A program made the translations under genes and the position numbers. 64,000 nt of DNA, taken from positions 682,001-746,000 of the forward strand of contig NZ_VRMG01000005.1 in NCBI RefSeq assembly GCF_008040105.1, written 5' to 3'. How positions within the stretch are numbered: position 1 is the first letter of the stretch; each line of letters starts with the position of its first letter. Positions 40,468-48,852 of the stretch are shown one piece after another. The notes under the pieces are model-generated. The model was not told the origin of the DNA. It did no database searches and saw only the letters and a list, made by a program, of their open reading frames with translations. The DNA is from Lacisediminihabitans profunda. GTDB taxonomy: Bacteria > Actinomycetota > Actinomycetes > Actinomycetales > Microbacteriaceae.

Positions 40468-41457
40468 ATGGGAGATCCGAAAGAGTCGAGTGTCGCGTCC
40501 GGCGGAGCCGCTCGATCGATTCTGAGACGGGTTCCCGTCTGGGTCTGGCGAAGCCTGATGGCGCGACTCGGCCCGAGCGAGCGGGTACGGCTCAACGTCG
40601 ATCCGATCACGACCGTGGACTACGTGTCAGACGTCGACTTCGTCGGCGACGGCATCCGCGAACACCGCCTCGACGTGATCTCGCCGAAGGAGTCGCATGG
40701 CCCGTTGCCGGTCTACGTGTACTTCCACGGCGGGGGCTGGACCTCCGGCGACAAGTCGGCACTCACCAAGTACTGCGCGAGCCAGGCCATGGCGGGAATG
40801 GTCGTGGTCAACGTGAACTACCGCATGGCCACGTCGTTCCGCATGTCGCACATGCTCGAAGACGCGGATGCGGCGCTGGCCTGGGTCTCGGCCAACATCC
40901 GCGAATTCGGAGGCGACCCGAGCCGGGTCGTGCTCGGCGGGGACTCGGCCGGTGGCCAGATCGCCGCCCTGTACTCCTCGCTCGTGGTGGACCACCGCCT
41001 CTCGGGCCACTACTCCCTCGAGCCCTCCCTCGACCGTTCCAGCCTGCGCGGACTGGTGCAGCACTGCAGCGCCGTCGACTTCTCGGTGATCTTCGAGCGC
41101 GGCTTCATCCTGAGCCTCGGCTTCATTCGCATGCTCCTCCCGCACGGCGGCCGCGGCTCGGCCCTCAGGTCCGCCGCGCGCTACCTGTCGCCGATCGAAT
41201 GGGTCGGTGCCGGGCACCCTCCGGTCTTCGTCACGACCTCCGAGCGCGACTACTTCTACCGGGCGAACCTCAACTACGTCGCCCGCCTCCGCAAGCACGG
41301 CGTGCCGGTCGACACGGTGATCTTCGAGCGGGCCAGCCGCAACACCGAGCACACCTGGCAGCAGGACGCGCGCTTTCCGGAGTCCCAGGAGGTCTATCGC
41401 AGGCTCCAGGAGTTCGTGGGCCGCGTCGCGAGCCCGGCGAAGGTCGTTGCGCACTAG
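40468..41457 (+). CDS. Alpha/beta hydrolase, hormone-sensitive-lipase type
   Basis: A 329-residue esterase. The oxyanion-hole motif HGGGW and the nucleophile motif GGDSAGGQIAAL place it in the HSL (family IV) group. The Asp of the triad is probably in TTSERDYFYRANL and the His in NTEHTW. It has no signal peptide, but the N-terminal 35 residues are basic and may associate with the membrane. TAGCGT lies 7 nt before the ATG, so the mRNA is probably leaderless. A second hydrolase follows after 62 nt. The substrate is unknown. Confidence 0.88.
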   Translation: MGDPKESSVASGGAARSILRRVPVWVWRSLMARLGPSERVRLNVDPITTVDYVSDVDFVGDGIREHRLDVISPKESHGPLPVYVYFHGGGWTSGDKSALTKYCASQAMAGMVVVNVNYRMATSFRMSHMLEDADAALAWVSANIREFGGDPSRVVLGGDSAGGQIAALYSSLVVDHRLSGHYSLEPSLDRSSLRGLVQHCSAVDFSVIFERGFILSLGFIRMLLPHGGRGSALRSAARYLSPIEWVGAGHPPVFVTTSERDYFYRANLNYVARLRKHGVPVDTVIFERASRNTEHTWQQDARFPESQEVYRRLQEFVGRVASPAKVVAH

Positions 41458-41507
41458 CCAGTCGCGCAGTGACCGCGGAGCTCGGCCTGGATGCGCCGCC
41501 GTGGGGA

Positions 41508-41513
41508 TACATT
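41508..41513 (+). promoter_or_regulatory. TACATT -10 box before the second hydrolase
   Basis: TACATT ends 6 nt before the GTG at 41520. Confidence 0.5.
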
Positions 41514-41519
41514 GGGCGA

Positions 41520-42458
41520 GTGACTAGCGGAGAAGGCTCGACCGCCGGAGCGGACCCCGAGGGCTTCGGTTCGTCGGCGATCGACGAGGCCGCGCGGCTG
41601 GACGCCGCCCTGCCGGACATCGACTGGACGGTTCCGCCGCCCGGCGCGACCGCCTTGGCGTTTAGCGCACCGAGCGGCGACCTGAGCATGCTGACGATCG
41701 GCGACCCGGGAAACACGCGGGTGGTGCTGGTCCCCGGCGTCACCGGGTCGAAGGAGGACTTCACGCTCATGCTGCCCGGGCTCGCCGCGGCGGGGTACCA
41801 CGTGCAGACCTACGACCTGGCCGGCCAGTACGAGTCGGCGTCGGCCGGTCCGCAGAACCTGCGTCCGCCGCGACCGCGCTACGACTACGACCTGTTCGTG
41901 GGCGACCTCATCGCCGTGCTCGAGTCCGGTCAGGCGCCGGCACACGTGCTCGGCTACTCCTTCGCGGCGAGCGTCGCGCAACTGGCCTACACCCAGCGCC
42001 CGGAGCTCTTCGCGAGCCTCACCTTCCTGAGCGCTCCGCCCCAGCCGGGTCAGGCCTTCCGCGGGGTGAGCAGGATCGGCCGGCTCAGCTGGCTGGCCCC
42101 GGGGCGGGTGGGGGCGTCGCTGATGATCTGGGGGATCAAGCGCAACTTCGTGAAGGTGAGCCCCGGCCGCCTGCGGTTCGTCAACATCCGGTTCGCCGCC
42201 ACCAGATTCGACTCGGTGAGCGACATCATCACTCTCATGAAGCGCACGCCGGATCTCCGCGGCGAGCTCGCGGCCTCCGCCATCCCCAAGCTCGTGGCGG
42301 TGGGCGAGCACGACCTCTGGCCGCTGAGGCTGCACACCGGGTTCGCCCGCGAGATCGGCGCCCAGCTCGCCGTCTACCGCGCCGGGCACAGTCCGTGCGA
42401 GACGTCGCCCAACCAGCTCAATCGCGACCTGCTCGCGCTCTTCTCCCGGGCCGGGTAG
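41520..42458 (+). CDS. Alpha/beta-fold hydrolase
   Basis: A 312-residue alpha/beta hydrolase. Seen are the strand and oxyanion region VVLVPGVTGSKEDFTLMLPG, the nucleophile elbow HVLGYSFAASVAQLA (GYSFA, with Ala in place of the last Gly of GxSxG), and the C-terminal LVAVGEHDLWPL and YRAGHSPCETSP, where the acid and the His of the triad fall. It resembles small-molecule hydrolases such as haloalkane dehalogenases or lipases, but the substrate is unknown. The GTG start is chosen because of the TACATT box 6 nt upstream. It ends 7 nt from the convergent glycosyltransferase gene. Confidence 0.85.
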   Translation: MTSGEGSTAGADPEGFGSSAIDEAARLDAALPDIDWTVPPPGATALAFSAPSGDLSMLTIGDPGNTRVVLVPGVTGSKEDFTLMLPGLAAAGYHVQTYDLAGQYESASAGPQNLRPPRPRYDYDLFVGDLIAVLESGQAPAHVLGYSFAASVAQLAYTQRPELFASLTFLSAPPQPGQAFRGVSRIGRLSWLAPGRVGASLMIWGIKRNFVKVSPGRLRFVNIRFAATRFDSVSDIITLMKRTPDLRGELAASAIPKLVAVGEHDLWPLRLHTGFAREIGAQLAVYRAGHSPCETSPNQLNRDLLALFSRAG

Positions 42459-42465
42459 CCAGCGC

Positions 42466-43230
42466 TCAACCGGTACGAGGGCGCTCGTCGGCCTCGTGCT
42501 GCCTCGCCCAGGCGCGCCTCGCCCGGAGCCTCGGGAGGGGGCGTTGTTGGCTGAAGTCCTTCGACAGGGTCGGGGTCACCCAGGAGAGTCGGCGAGCGAG
42601 GGCGCTCCACGAGTCGAACGGCCGCGCGGACACGGCGACCCTGAGGGTGGGGTCGTAGATGACGCTCATGTCCGGCTCGAGGTGGTAGCTGAGATCGAGA
42701 TCGTCGTGGATGTGGGGGAGCGAACGGTTCACCCTCCCGCGAACCCGCTGCCACACCCGGGAGGGCATCGCGAAGTTCGACCCGAAGAGCGGCGGGTGAC
42801 CGAGCATGGCTCCCACGAACACGAACATGCCGCCGATGTAGATCGTGCGGGCCACCCAGCGCACGAACCGGTTGGATCCGTAGAAGTCGCCCGGACCGGT
42901 GATGCAGGCGAGACCGTCGGTGTCGACGAGGGCGGCCTCGATCCGCTCCAGCCAGTCCCTGGGGGGAACGGAATCCGCGTCGAGCCTGGCGATGATGTCG
43001 CCGCGCGCGGCGTCGTAGCCGGCCGCCGCCGCCGGGAAGATGCCGCTGACCTGTTCCGTGATGACCCGCGCGCCCCCGGCGAGACCGACCTCCGTCGTGT
43101 CGTCTGTGCTGTCGTTGTCCACGACGATGATCTCGTCCGCCGGCCTCGACTGCGCGGCGAGGGCCGCGAGGCAGACCCTGAGCATGGGCGCATCGTTGAA
43201 GACCGGGATGACCACGGAGATGGTTGCCAT
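42466..43230 (-). CDS. Family 2 glycosyltransferase
   Basis: A 254-residue GT2 enzyme that should use a nucleotide sugar on the cytoplasmic side. It starts with ISVVIPVFNDAPMLRVCLAA and has the nucleotide-binding VDNDSTDDT and the metal-binding DxD motif in ARLDADSVPP. A later hydrophobic stretch (about residues 122-142) may touch the membrane. The acceptor-side motif is less clear than in polymerising GT2 enzymes, so single-sugar transfer to a lipid or protein is more likely. TAGAGT lies 9 nt before the ATG. Neighbouring genes give no pathway. Confidence 0.87.
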   Translation of the reverse strand: MATISVVIPVFNDAPMLRVCLAALAAQSRPADEIIVVDNDSTDDTTEVGLAGGARVITEQVSGIFPAAAAGYDAARGDIIARLDADSVPPRDWLERIEAALVDTDGLACITGPGDFYGSNRFVRWVARTIYIGGMFVFVGAMLGHPPLFGSNFAMPSRVWQRVRGRVNRSLPHIHDDLDLSYHLEPDMSVIYDPTLRVAVSARPFDSWSALARRLSWVTPTLSKDFSQQRPLPRLRARRAWARQHEADERPRTG

Positions 43231-43340
43231 GATGGCTCGACTCTACGCCGAACCGGTTTCCGGCCGTGCCCGGCCCTCCGGTGAGGCCGGCGTTTATCTC
43301 CGGGTTGCCTCCCGTTCCGCTTCCTGTAAGACTCTGGCCA

Positions 43341-44498
43341 GTGGACATCTCAGTCATGGTCGCGCTGGTCATCGCACTGGCTCTCTTCTTCGACTTCACG
43401 AACGGGTTCCACGACACCGCCAACGCGATGGCGACCCCGATCGCGACGGGCGCACTCAAGCCGAGGATGGCCGTGGCCCTCGCCGCGGTGCTCAACCTCG
43501 TCGGCGCCTTCCTCTCCACCGCCGTCGCGCAGACGATCTCGGGCGGGCTCATCCGAGAGGGGTCGAACGGTGTCCAGATCACGCCCGTGATGATCTTCGC
43601 GGGCCTCATCGGCGCGATCCTCTGGAATCTCGTCACCTGGCTGCTCGGGCTCCCGTCGAGCTCGAGCCACGCCCTGTTCGGCGGGCTGATCGGCGCCGCC
43701 GTCGTCGGAGCCGGGTTCGGCTCGATCGACGTCTCCGTGCTGCTGTCTAAGGTCGTGTTCCCGGCGATTCTCGCCCCGGTCACCGCCGGTCTCGTGGCGT
43801 ACCTGGCGACGAAGATCGCCTACGCCGTGACGAAGAAGAAGCAGCGGGGCCGGTTCCGCTACGGGCAGGTGTTCACGTCGTCGCTCGTCTCGCTCGCCCA
43901 CGGCACGAACGACGCGCAGAAGACCATGGGAGTGATCACCCTCACCCTGATCGCCGCCGGCACGCAGAAGGCGGGCACGGGCCCTGCGCTCTGGGTGATC
44001 GTGGTCTGCGCGCTCGCGATCGCCATCGGCACGTACACGGGCGGCTGGCGCATCATCCGCACCCTCGGCAAGGGGCTCACCGAGATCGAGCCGGGTCAGG
44101 GATTCGCGGCAGAGGCGGCGACGACGGCGACGATCCTGGCGTCGACCCACCTCGGGTTCGCCCTCTCGACCACCCAGGTTGCCTCCGGCTCGGTGATCGG
44201 AACCGGCATCGGTCGCAAGGGCGCGTCGGTGCGCTGGCGCACAGCCGGGCGCATCGCGGTCGGCTGGGTGATCACCATCCCCGCCGCCGGCCTCGTCGGC
44301 GCGCTCGCCTCCTGGATCGCGCTCGCCGGGATCGTCGGCATCCTCGCGGATGCCGCGGTGGCCGTGGGGGTCATCGTCTGGATCTTCGTCTACTCGCGAC
44401 GCAACCGGGTGCACGCCCAGAACGTGCACCTGGAGCCGACCGCCTTCGTGCGGCCGAAGAGACGTAAGAGGGACCGCACGGGAAGGACGGCGAAGTGA
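43341..44498 (+). CDS. pit: Inorganic phosphate transporter, PiT family
   Basis: A 385-residue low-affinity phosphate/proton symporter. Both PiT signature repeats are visible: FFDFTNGFHDTANAMATPIA near the start and SLAHGTNDAQKTMGVITL in the second half, each with the phosphate-binding GxNDx-type core. About ten membrane helices are spread between them, with a basic loop (TKKKQRGRFRY) in the middle. The GTG start is chosen because AAGACT lies 7 nt before it and the N-terminus then begins directly with the first helix. The stop overlaps the start of the next small gene. Confidence 0.94.
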   Translation: MDISVMVALVIALALFFDFTNGFHDTANAMATPIATGALKPRMAVALAAVLNLVGAFLSTAVAQTISGGLIREGSNGVQITPVMIFAGLIGAILWNLVTWLLGLPSSSSHALFGGLIGAAVVGAGFGSIDVSVLLSKVVFPAILAPVTAGLVAYLATKIAYAVTKKKQRGRFRYGQVFTSSLVSLAHGTNDAQKTMGVITLTLIAAGTQKAGTGPALWVIVVCALAIAIGTYTGGWRIIRTLGKGLTEIEPGQGFAAEAATTATILASTHLGFALSTTQVASGSVIGTGIGRKGASVRWRTAGRIAVGWVITIPAAGLVGALASWIALAGIVGILADAAVAVGVIVWIFVYSRRNRVHAQNVHLEPTAFVRPKRRKRDRTGRTAK

Positions 44499-44701
44499 CC
44501 ATCGAATGGGGCAACTTTCTCATCGTGCTCGTCGCGTCCGTGGTCGCCGCGTGCGGGGTGGTCGCGCTCTTCTCGGTCGGCATCCGGCTCGTCTCGGCGT
44601 CCGGACCGTGGCTGCGCGCCACCGGGATCGCGTCGTTCGTGGCCTGCGGCGCGCTCGTGCTCTACGGCGTATACCTGATCGTGCCCACGCTGCATCGTTA
44701 G
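44495..44701 (+). CDS. Small two-helix membrane protein coupled to the phosphate transporter
   Basis: A 68-residue protein with two hydrophobic helices (FLIVLVASVVAACGVVALFS and ATGIASFVACGALVLYGVYL). Its GTG start overlaps the pit stop codon (GTGA), so it is co-translated with the transporter. A small protein in this place is often kept beside pit genes in related bacteria and could be an accessory or stabilising subunit; that role is inference. No known family is recognised. Confidence 0.75.
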   Translation: MTIEWGNFLIVLVASVVAACGVVALFSVGIRLVSASGPWLRATGIASFVACGALVLYGVYLIVPTLHR

Positions 44702-44729
44702 CCGGGAAACGCTCTGACGGGGGCGCCGG

Positions 44730-44735
44730 TAGACT
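44730..44735 (+). promoter_or_regulatory. TAGACT -10 box for aspA
   Basis: TAGACT lies 53 nt before the GTG start of aspA and would give a leader of about 45-50 nt that includes the GGAG near the start. Confidence 0.45.
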
Positions 44736-44788
44736 CGATCTCGTCACCCAGCCACAAGCGATCTGACCGGCAATGGAGCCTAAAAAAA

Positions 44789-46369
44789 GTGAGCAACAAC
44801 TCAGTGAACGACGACACCGTCAACGACGACCTGATGGAGAACGAGAGCCGGGTGCGACACCCCGCCCGGGTCGATGCCCCCCACGTCAACTACGCCTCGA
44901 CCCACACCGCGCCACTGCCGGTGCGCTCCGCCACCCGCACCGAGACCGACTCGCTGGGATCGATGGAGATCCCGGCGGATGCCTACTGGGGCATCCACAC
45001 GGCGCGCGCCCTCGAGAACTTTCCGATCACCCGTCGGCCGATCGCCGTCTACAAGGACCTGGTCGAGGCCCTCGCGCGGGTGAAGCAGGCCGCCGCCCGG
45101 GCAAACAAGGAGCTCGGGGTGCTGGATGCGGCGAAGGCCGACCTCATCGAGCGGGTGTGCGAGGAGATCGTGGCCGGCAACCTGCAGGACGAATTCGCGG
45201 TCGGTGTGATCCAGGGCGGTGCCGGCACCTCCACCAACATGAACACCAACGAGGTGATCGCCAACCGCGGCCTCGAGATCATGGGCTTCGAGTTCGGCGA
45301 CTACCAGCACCTGCACCCGATCGACGACGTCAACCGCAGCCAGAGCACCAACGACGTGTACCCCACCGCGATCAAGCTCGCGATGGTGTTCGGGGTCAAG
45401 CGGCTCCTGCACGAGCACCGCAAGCTCACCGAGGCCTTCGCGCGCAAGGGCGTCGAGTTCGCCGACGTGCTCAAGGTGGGGCGCACCCAGATGCAGGATG
45501 CCGTGCCGATGACCCTGGGCCAGGAGTTCAGCGGATTCGCCCACACCCTCGCCGAGGACTTGGACCGGCTGGGCGAGACCATCCCGTGGCTCAACGAGAT
45601 CAACATGGGCGCGACGGCGATCGGCACCGGCATCACCGCCGACCCCCGCTACGCCGAGGCGGTCTGTCGCCACCTGAGCGAGATCACCGGCGTGCAGATG
45701 GAGACGGCGGCCGACCTCATCGAGGCGACCTCGGACGCGGGCATCTTCATGACGCTGAGCGGCACCCTCAAGCGGGCCGCCGTCAAGCTGTCCAAGATCT
45801 GCAACGACCTGCGCCTGCTGTCGAGTGGACCGCAGGCCGGTTTCGGCGAGATCAACCTGCCGCCGCGCCAGGCCGGGTCGTCGATCATGCCCGGCAAGGT
45901 CAACCCGGTGATCCCCGAGGTCGTCAACCAGGTCGCGTTCAGCGTGATCGGCGCGGATGCCACGGTGACGGCGGCGGCGGAGGCCGGCCAGCTCCAGCTC
46001 AACGCCTTCGAGCCGGTGATCGCCCACAGCATCCTGCAGTCGATCGCCTGGATGACCAACGCGGACTACACGCTCCGGGTGAACTGCATCGACGGCATCA
46101 CGGCGAACACCTCGAGGCTCGCCGCGCAGGTGGAGTCGTCGGTCGGGGTGGTGACCGCGCTCACGCCGTACATCGGCTACGCGGCCTCCGCGGCCCTGGC
46201 GCACACGGCGCTCACGACCAACGCATCGATCGCGGAACTCGTGGTCTCCGCCGGCCTGATGACCAAGGAGGAGGTGGCGCACGTGCTGTCTCCCGGCCGG
46301 TTGAGCGGTCTCGTGCCCGTCACCGGGGTGATCAACGTGGTGCAGCCGGTGGAGACCGACCGCGACTGA
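44789..46369 (+). CDS. aspA: Aspartate ammonia-lyase
   Basis: A 526-residue lyase of the fumarase/aspartase superfamily that converts aspartate to fumarate and ammonia. Seen are the substrate motif GAGTSTNMNTNEVIANR, VNRSQSTNDVYPTAIKL, the helix VGRTQMQDAVPMTLGQE and the mobile signature loop GSSIMPGKVNPVIPE with the catalytic Ser. Sequence pattern favours aspartase over fumarase C. Compared with the usual length of about 470-480 residues it has a polar N-terminal extension of about 50 residues, so an internal start (for instance the Met near residue 59) cannot be excluded. The given GTG is preceded by an A-rich stretch and GGAG. Confidence 0.9.
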   Translation: MSNNSVNDDTVNDDLMENESRVRHPARVDAPHVNYASTHTAPLPVRSATRTETDSLGSMEIPADAYWGIHTARALENFPITRRPIAVYKDLVEALARVKQAAARANKELGVLDAAKADLIERVCEEIVAGNLQDEFAVGVIQGGAGTSTNMNTNEVIANRGLEIMGFEFGDYQHLHPIDDVNRSQSTNDVYPTAIKLAMVFGVKRLLHEHRKLTEAFARKGVEFADVLKVGRTQMQDAVPMTLGQEFSGFAHTLAEDLDRLGETIPWLNEINMGATAIGTGITADPRYAEAVCRHLSEITGVQMETAADLIEATSDAGIFMTLSGTLKRAAVKLSKICNDLRLLSSGPQAGFGEINLPPRQAGSSIMPGKVNPVIPEVVNQVAFSVIGADATVTAAAEAGQLQLNAFEPVIAHSILQSIAWMTNADYTLRVNCIDGITANTSRLAAQVESSVGVVTALTPYIGYAASAALAHTALTTNASIAELVVSAGLMTKEEVAHVLSPGRLSGLVPVTGVINVVQPVETDRD

Positions 46370-46385
46370 TGCCGGTCGCGGGGCG

Positions 46386-47861
46386 CTAGCGCGCCGCCCA
46401 CAGGTGCAGTCCGGCGTAGCTGCGCCACGGGGCCCAGCGCGTGCCGCGCGCGGCCAGCGCTCGGGAGGTCGGCGGTAGTCCGAGCCGACCGGCGCTGGCG
46501 AGCATGACGAGGTCGGTCGCGAGGAGCACGTCCGGGCTGCCCAGCACCCGCATGGCGAGGTAGCCGGCGGTCCACGGTCCGACTCCGGGCAGCGCGGTGA
46601 GGCGGGCGGTGAACTCCTCGGTGGTCATCCCCACGTCGATCGCGAGTGACCCCTCAGCCATCGCGCGGGCGACGCCGAGAACGCTCGCCACCCGGGAGGA
46701 CGGCCCGCGGAGCACCTCACTGCCGTGCTCGGCGATCGTGGCGGCGGTGGGAAAGAGCCCGGGGGCCTCCGACAGCTCCCGTGCGAGCCTGGCGAGCACC
46801 GTGCTCGCCGCGGCGACCGAGATCTGCTGCCCGATCATCGTGCGGAAAAGGGCCTCCTCGGCATCGAGACTCCCGGGCAGCCGCAACCCCGGGCGAGCGA
46901 GGACGAGGGGCGCCAGCACCGGATCGCGCGAGAGCGAGGAATCGATCGCCTCGGAGTCGGCGTCGAGGTCGAGCAGCCGACGCACCCGGGAGACGAGGGT
47001 GGACAGGTCGGCGATGTTCTCGAGCCTGGCGGTGCAGAGCACGGCCGTCGGCCCGTCGAGACTCAGCTCGACCTCGCCGACGCCATGAGGCAGGCGTACC
47101 GAACGGCAGAATCGACTGGCATCTGCGGTCTCGATGCCGGCTATCGCGTGATCCGCGAGAAAGCGCATCAGGCCGGCGCCATCGAACGGGGCCCTGGCCG
47201 GCAGCCTCAGCGTGATGCTGGTGGGCTTCGTCGCGGTGGCAGCCTGACGGTGGCGCTCCGCCGCGCCGCCGCCGCGCGCCCGCAGCGCGGTCGGCGTCGA
47301 CTCGTACACCGCGAGCATCGTGTCGTTGAATTGGCGGATGCTCGAGAAGCCGGCCGCGAACGCGACGTCCGCGACAGCGAGATCGGTGCTCACGAGGAGC
47401 GTGCGGGCGGTCTGGGCCCGGTGCGCGCGGGCGAGGGCGAGCGGGCCGGCCCCCAACTCGCTGACGAGCACGCGCCCGAGGTGCCGCGGGGTGTAGCCGA
47501 GTCGGGCGGCCAGACCGGGCACGCCGTACCGCTCGACGGTGCCGTCGGCGATGAGCCGCATCGCGCGGGAGGCCACGTCGTCCCGGATGTTCCACTCCGG
47601 CGAGCCCGGCACGGCATCCGGAAGGCAGCGCTTGCAGGCGCGAAGCCCGGCCTCGTGAGCGCCGGCGGCGGTGCGGTAGAAGGTGACGTTCGACGGCTTC
47701 GGCGTCATCGCCGGGCAGCTCGGGCGGCAATAGATGCCCGTGGAGTGCACCCCGGTGATGAACTGCCCATCGAAGCGCGAGTCGCGGGACGACATCGCCC
47801 GGTAGCGCTCCGCGAACAGCGGGTCCCTGGCCCGGACGGCGGCCGCTGGTGTGGAGGTCAT
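46386..47861 (-). CDS. Bifunctional Ada-AlkA DNA alkylation repair protein
   Basis: A 491-residue fusion. The N-terminal Ada zinc domain has Cys45, Cys49, Cys76 and Cys79 with the exact spacing of E. coli Ada, and Cys45 is the expected methyl acceptor for phosphotriesters. An AraC-type DNA-binding domain follows at about 90-190 (LAARLGYTPRHLGRVLVSEL). The C-terminal half is an AlkA-type 3-methyladenine glycosylase with the HhH motif LPGVGPWTAGYLAMR and the catalytic Asp in ATDLVM. It should both sense alkylation, as an activator, and remove alkylated bases. It ends 16 nt from the convergent aspA gene. The O6-methylguanine transferase domain is absent. Confidence 0.93.
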   Translation of the reverse strand: MTSTPAAAVRARDPLFAERYRAMSSRDSRFDGQFITGVHSTGIYCRPSCPAMTPKPSNVTFYRTAAGAHEAGLRACKRCLPDAVPGSPEWNIRDDVASRAMRLIADGTVERYGVPGLAARLGYTPRHLGRVLVSELGAGPLALARAHRAQTARTLLVSTDLAVADVAFAAGFSSIRQFNDTMLAVYESTPTALRARGGGAAERHRQAATATKPTSITLRLPARAPFDGAGLMRFLADHAIAGIETADASRFCRSVRLPHGVGEVELSLDGPTAVLCTARLENIADLSTLVSRVRRLLDLDADSEAIDSSLSRDPVLAPLVLARPGLRLPGSLDAEEALFRTMIGQQISVAAASTVLARLARELSEAPGLFPTAATIAEHGSEVLRGPSSRVASVLGVARAMAEGSLAIDVGMTTEEFTARLTALPGVGPWTAGYLAMRVLGSPDVLLATDLVMLASAGRLGLPPTSRALAARGTRWAPWRSYAGLHLWAAR

Positions 47862-47922
47862 TGCTCCACTCTCACACGGGCGCCCGACATTGACTAGCGG
47901 AAATCGGACACCGCGACGAGGC

Positions 47923-47928
47923 TACTGT
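47923..47928 (+). promoter_or_regulatory. TACTGT -10 box before ribokinase
   Basis: TACTGT ends 6 nt before the ATG at 47935, giving a leaderless mRNA. Confidence 0.55.
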
Positions 47929-47934
47929 GGGACC

Positions 47935-48852
47935 ATGTCACGCGACTCAACAACGAATTCCCGCTCCGGAGTGACCGTGGTGGGCAGCGCGAACCGGGAC
48001 ATCGTATTCACCGTCGAACGCATCCCGCAGCCCGGCGAGACGATTCTCGCGAAATCGACCGCCAAGTATGCGGGAGGCAAGGGACTCAACCAGGCGGTGG
48101 CCGCCGCCCGAGCCGGAGCGGCCACGACGTTCATCGGCGCGCTCGGCCGCGACGAGGACGGCGAAGCGCTCGCCGGCACCCTTCGCGACGAGTCGATCGC
48201 CGATCACCTCGTGCGGCGCACCGATGAGCCGACTGGTCAGGCCTTCATCGTCGTCGACGGCTTCGGCGAGAACACGATAATCGTCGCCTCCGGGGCCAAC
48301 GGTTCCTTCTCGACGGTCGGGTCGGCCGACCGGGAGGCGATCGGGGCGGCGAGCGTCGTGCTCCTGCAACTGGAACTTCCGCTCGAGCGGGTCGCGGAGG
48401 TCGCGGAGGCGGCCGGCGCGCTCGGCGCGACCGTGATGCTCAATGCGGCCCCCGCCCGGGCGCTGCCGCGAGGGCTGATGGCGAGCCTCGACTACTTGAT
48501 CGTGAACGAGCACGAGGCGTGCGCGATCGGCGGATCCGACCGGCTGGATGTCGCCTCCGCGACCCTCGCCTCGCTCGTCGGCCGAGTGGTGGTCACCCTC
48601 GGCTCGGCCGGGGCTGTGCTCTACGACCGCGGGGCGGAACTCGTGCGAGTGGCCGCCCCTCGCGTCACCGCCGTGGACACGACCGGTGCCGGCGACACCT
48701 TCTGCGGGGCGTTCGCCGCCGCGATCGCGGACGGCCGGGAGTACGAGGACGCCGCACGATTCGCGACCGCGGCCGCCGCCCTCTCCGTGCAGTCGATCGG
48801 CGCGGTGCCCTCCATCCCGTTCCGGGCCGCGATCGAGGAGGCCGGCCGATGA
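47935..48852 (+). CDS. rbsK: Ribokinase
   Basis: A 305-residue PfkB-family sugar kinase. The first signature is YAGGKGLNQAVAAARAGA, and the second is DTTGAGDTFCGAFAAAIADG with the catalytic Asp in GAGDTF. NGxxNTI-type residues (GFGENTIIVASGAN) and the VVTLGSAGAVLY strand fit RbsK, which phosphorylates ribose at O5. Other pentoses or nucleosides remain possible. It is translationally coupled (ATGA) to the next gene, an FAD oxidase, an unusual partner for ribokinase. Confidence 0.9.
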   Translation: MSRDSTTNSRSGVTVVGSANRDIVFTVERIPQPGETILAKSTAKYAGGKGLNQAVAAARAGAATTFIGALGRDEDGEALAGTLRDESIADHLVRRTDEPTGQAFIVVDGFGENTIIVASGANGSFSTVGSADREAIGAASVVLLQLELPLERVAEVAEAAGALGATVMLNAAPARALPRGLMASLDYLIVNEHEACAIGGSDRLDVASATLASLVGRVVVTLGSAGAVLYDRGAELVRVAAPRVTAVDTTGAGDTFCGAFAAAIADGREYEDAARFATAAAALSVQSIGAVPSIPFRAAIEEAGR